From Ramlibacter sp. (GTDB taxonomy: Bacteria; Pseudomonadota; Gammaproteobacteria; Burkholderiales; Burkholderiaceae_C), in the NCBI GenBank assembly GCA_023701085.1, contig JAMPXR010000157.1, positions 1 to 6,313 on the forward strand: a stretch of 6,313 bases of DNA. The letters are read 5' to 3'. Positions 6,229-6,313 of this stretch are shown here, piece after piece (the first letter of the stretch is position 1; each line of letters starts with the position of its first letter). A program made the position numbers and the translations under genes. A model generated the notes under the pieces. The model did not search any database. It saw nothing but the letters and a program-made list of their open reading frames with translations, and was not told where the DNA came from.

Positions 6229-6313
6229 ATGTTATTCCATTCCACTTTGCGCAAGGAACTCGCCCGCAGCTTCGGAGCGACGCTGGTGGTGCTGGTGACC
6301 ATCGTCATGACGA
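6229..6313 (+). CDS. lptF: LptF, lipopolysaccharide export permease (N-terminal fragment, cut by window edge)
   Basis: Twenty-eight codons are visible. The N-terminus MLFHSTLRKELARSFGATL followed by the hydrophobic VVLVTIVMT is the characteristic start of LptF (YjgP/YjgQ family): a short basic amphipathic stretch running into transmembrane helix 1. LptF and LptG form the inner-membrane permease that, with the LptB ATPase, extracts lipopolysaccharide from the inner membrane for export. It is transcribed away from pepA. The pepA-lptF adjacency is familiar in proteobacteria, which supports the call despite the short fragment. No clear Shine-Dalgarno precedes the ATG. Confidence 0.82.
   Translation, partial: MLFHSTLRKELARSFGATLVVLVTIVMT

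Noticed and set aside
4775..6298. 507-codon plus-strand frame antisense to pepA
   Set aside because: Shadow of high-GC coding DNA; no domain, and it overlaps the lptF start in a different frame.
4671..6308. 545-codon minus-strand frame overlapping pepA in another phase
   Set aside because: It is dominated by Arg, Gly and Ala and has no motif, whereas the pepA frame holds the complete M17 active site. Its last codons are noted separately as a mini-frame.

Overview
This window looks like ordinary chromosomal DNA from a high-GC betaproteobacterium. Burkholderiales, and within it the Comamonadaceae or a close relative, fits best. The grounds are the divergent lptF / pepA-holC arrangement, the style of the amino-acid binding protein, and strong G/C preference at third codon positions. 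That placement is inference from remembered gene orders, not a database match. Every gene except the partial one at the right edge lies on the minus strand.

Layout from right to left, in the direction of minus-strand transcription. At the right edge (6229-6313, plus strand) is the first 28 codons of lptF, the permease of the lipopolysaccharide exporter. Divergent from it, with only 20 bases between start codons, is pepA, a leucyl aminopeptidase with all metal-binding and catalytic residues intact. Then come holC (DNA polymerase III chi subunit) and a 101-residue helical protein of unknown function that overlaps holC by one base. These three probably form one operon of housekeeping genes. A 152-base gap with an AT-rich promoter-like box inside an inverted repeat leads to a periplasmic binding protein of the branched-chain amino acid type. 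It has a clear signal peptide and ribosome binding site, but no transporter permease or ATPase genes beside it. A strong intrinsic terminator follows it.

The left 2.4 kb is the 5' part of a very long gene that runs off the window. It encodes a soluble protein built from tandem HAMP domains, almost certainly the N-terminal part of a group III (Nik1-like) poly-HAMP hybrid histidine kinase. Six copies of a 276-bp unit (92 codons) are near-identical in both DNA and protein, and at least one more diverged copy precedes them. The catalytic domains would lie beyond base 1.

I do not see a clearly new system. The points most worth a second look are the homogenised HAMP repeat array and its sister-pair structure, the nested inverted repeats upstream of that gene, the dyad around the binding-protein promoter, the very tight lptF/pepA divergence, and the unknown small gene coupled to holC. 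The long open frames antisense to the genes are by-products of high GC and of the repeat period being a multiple of three.
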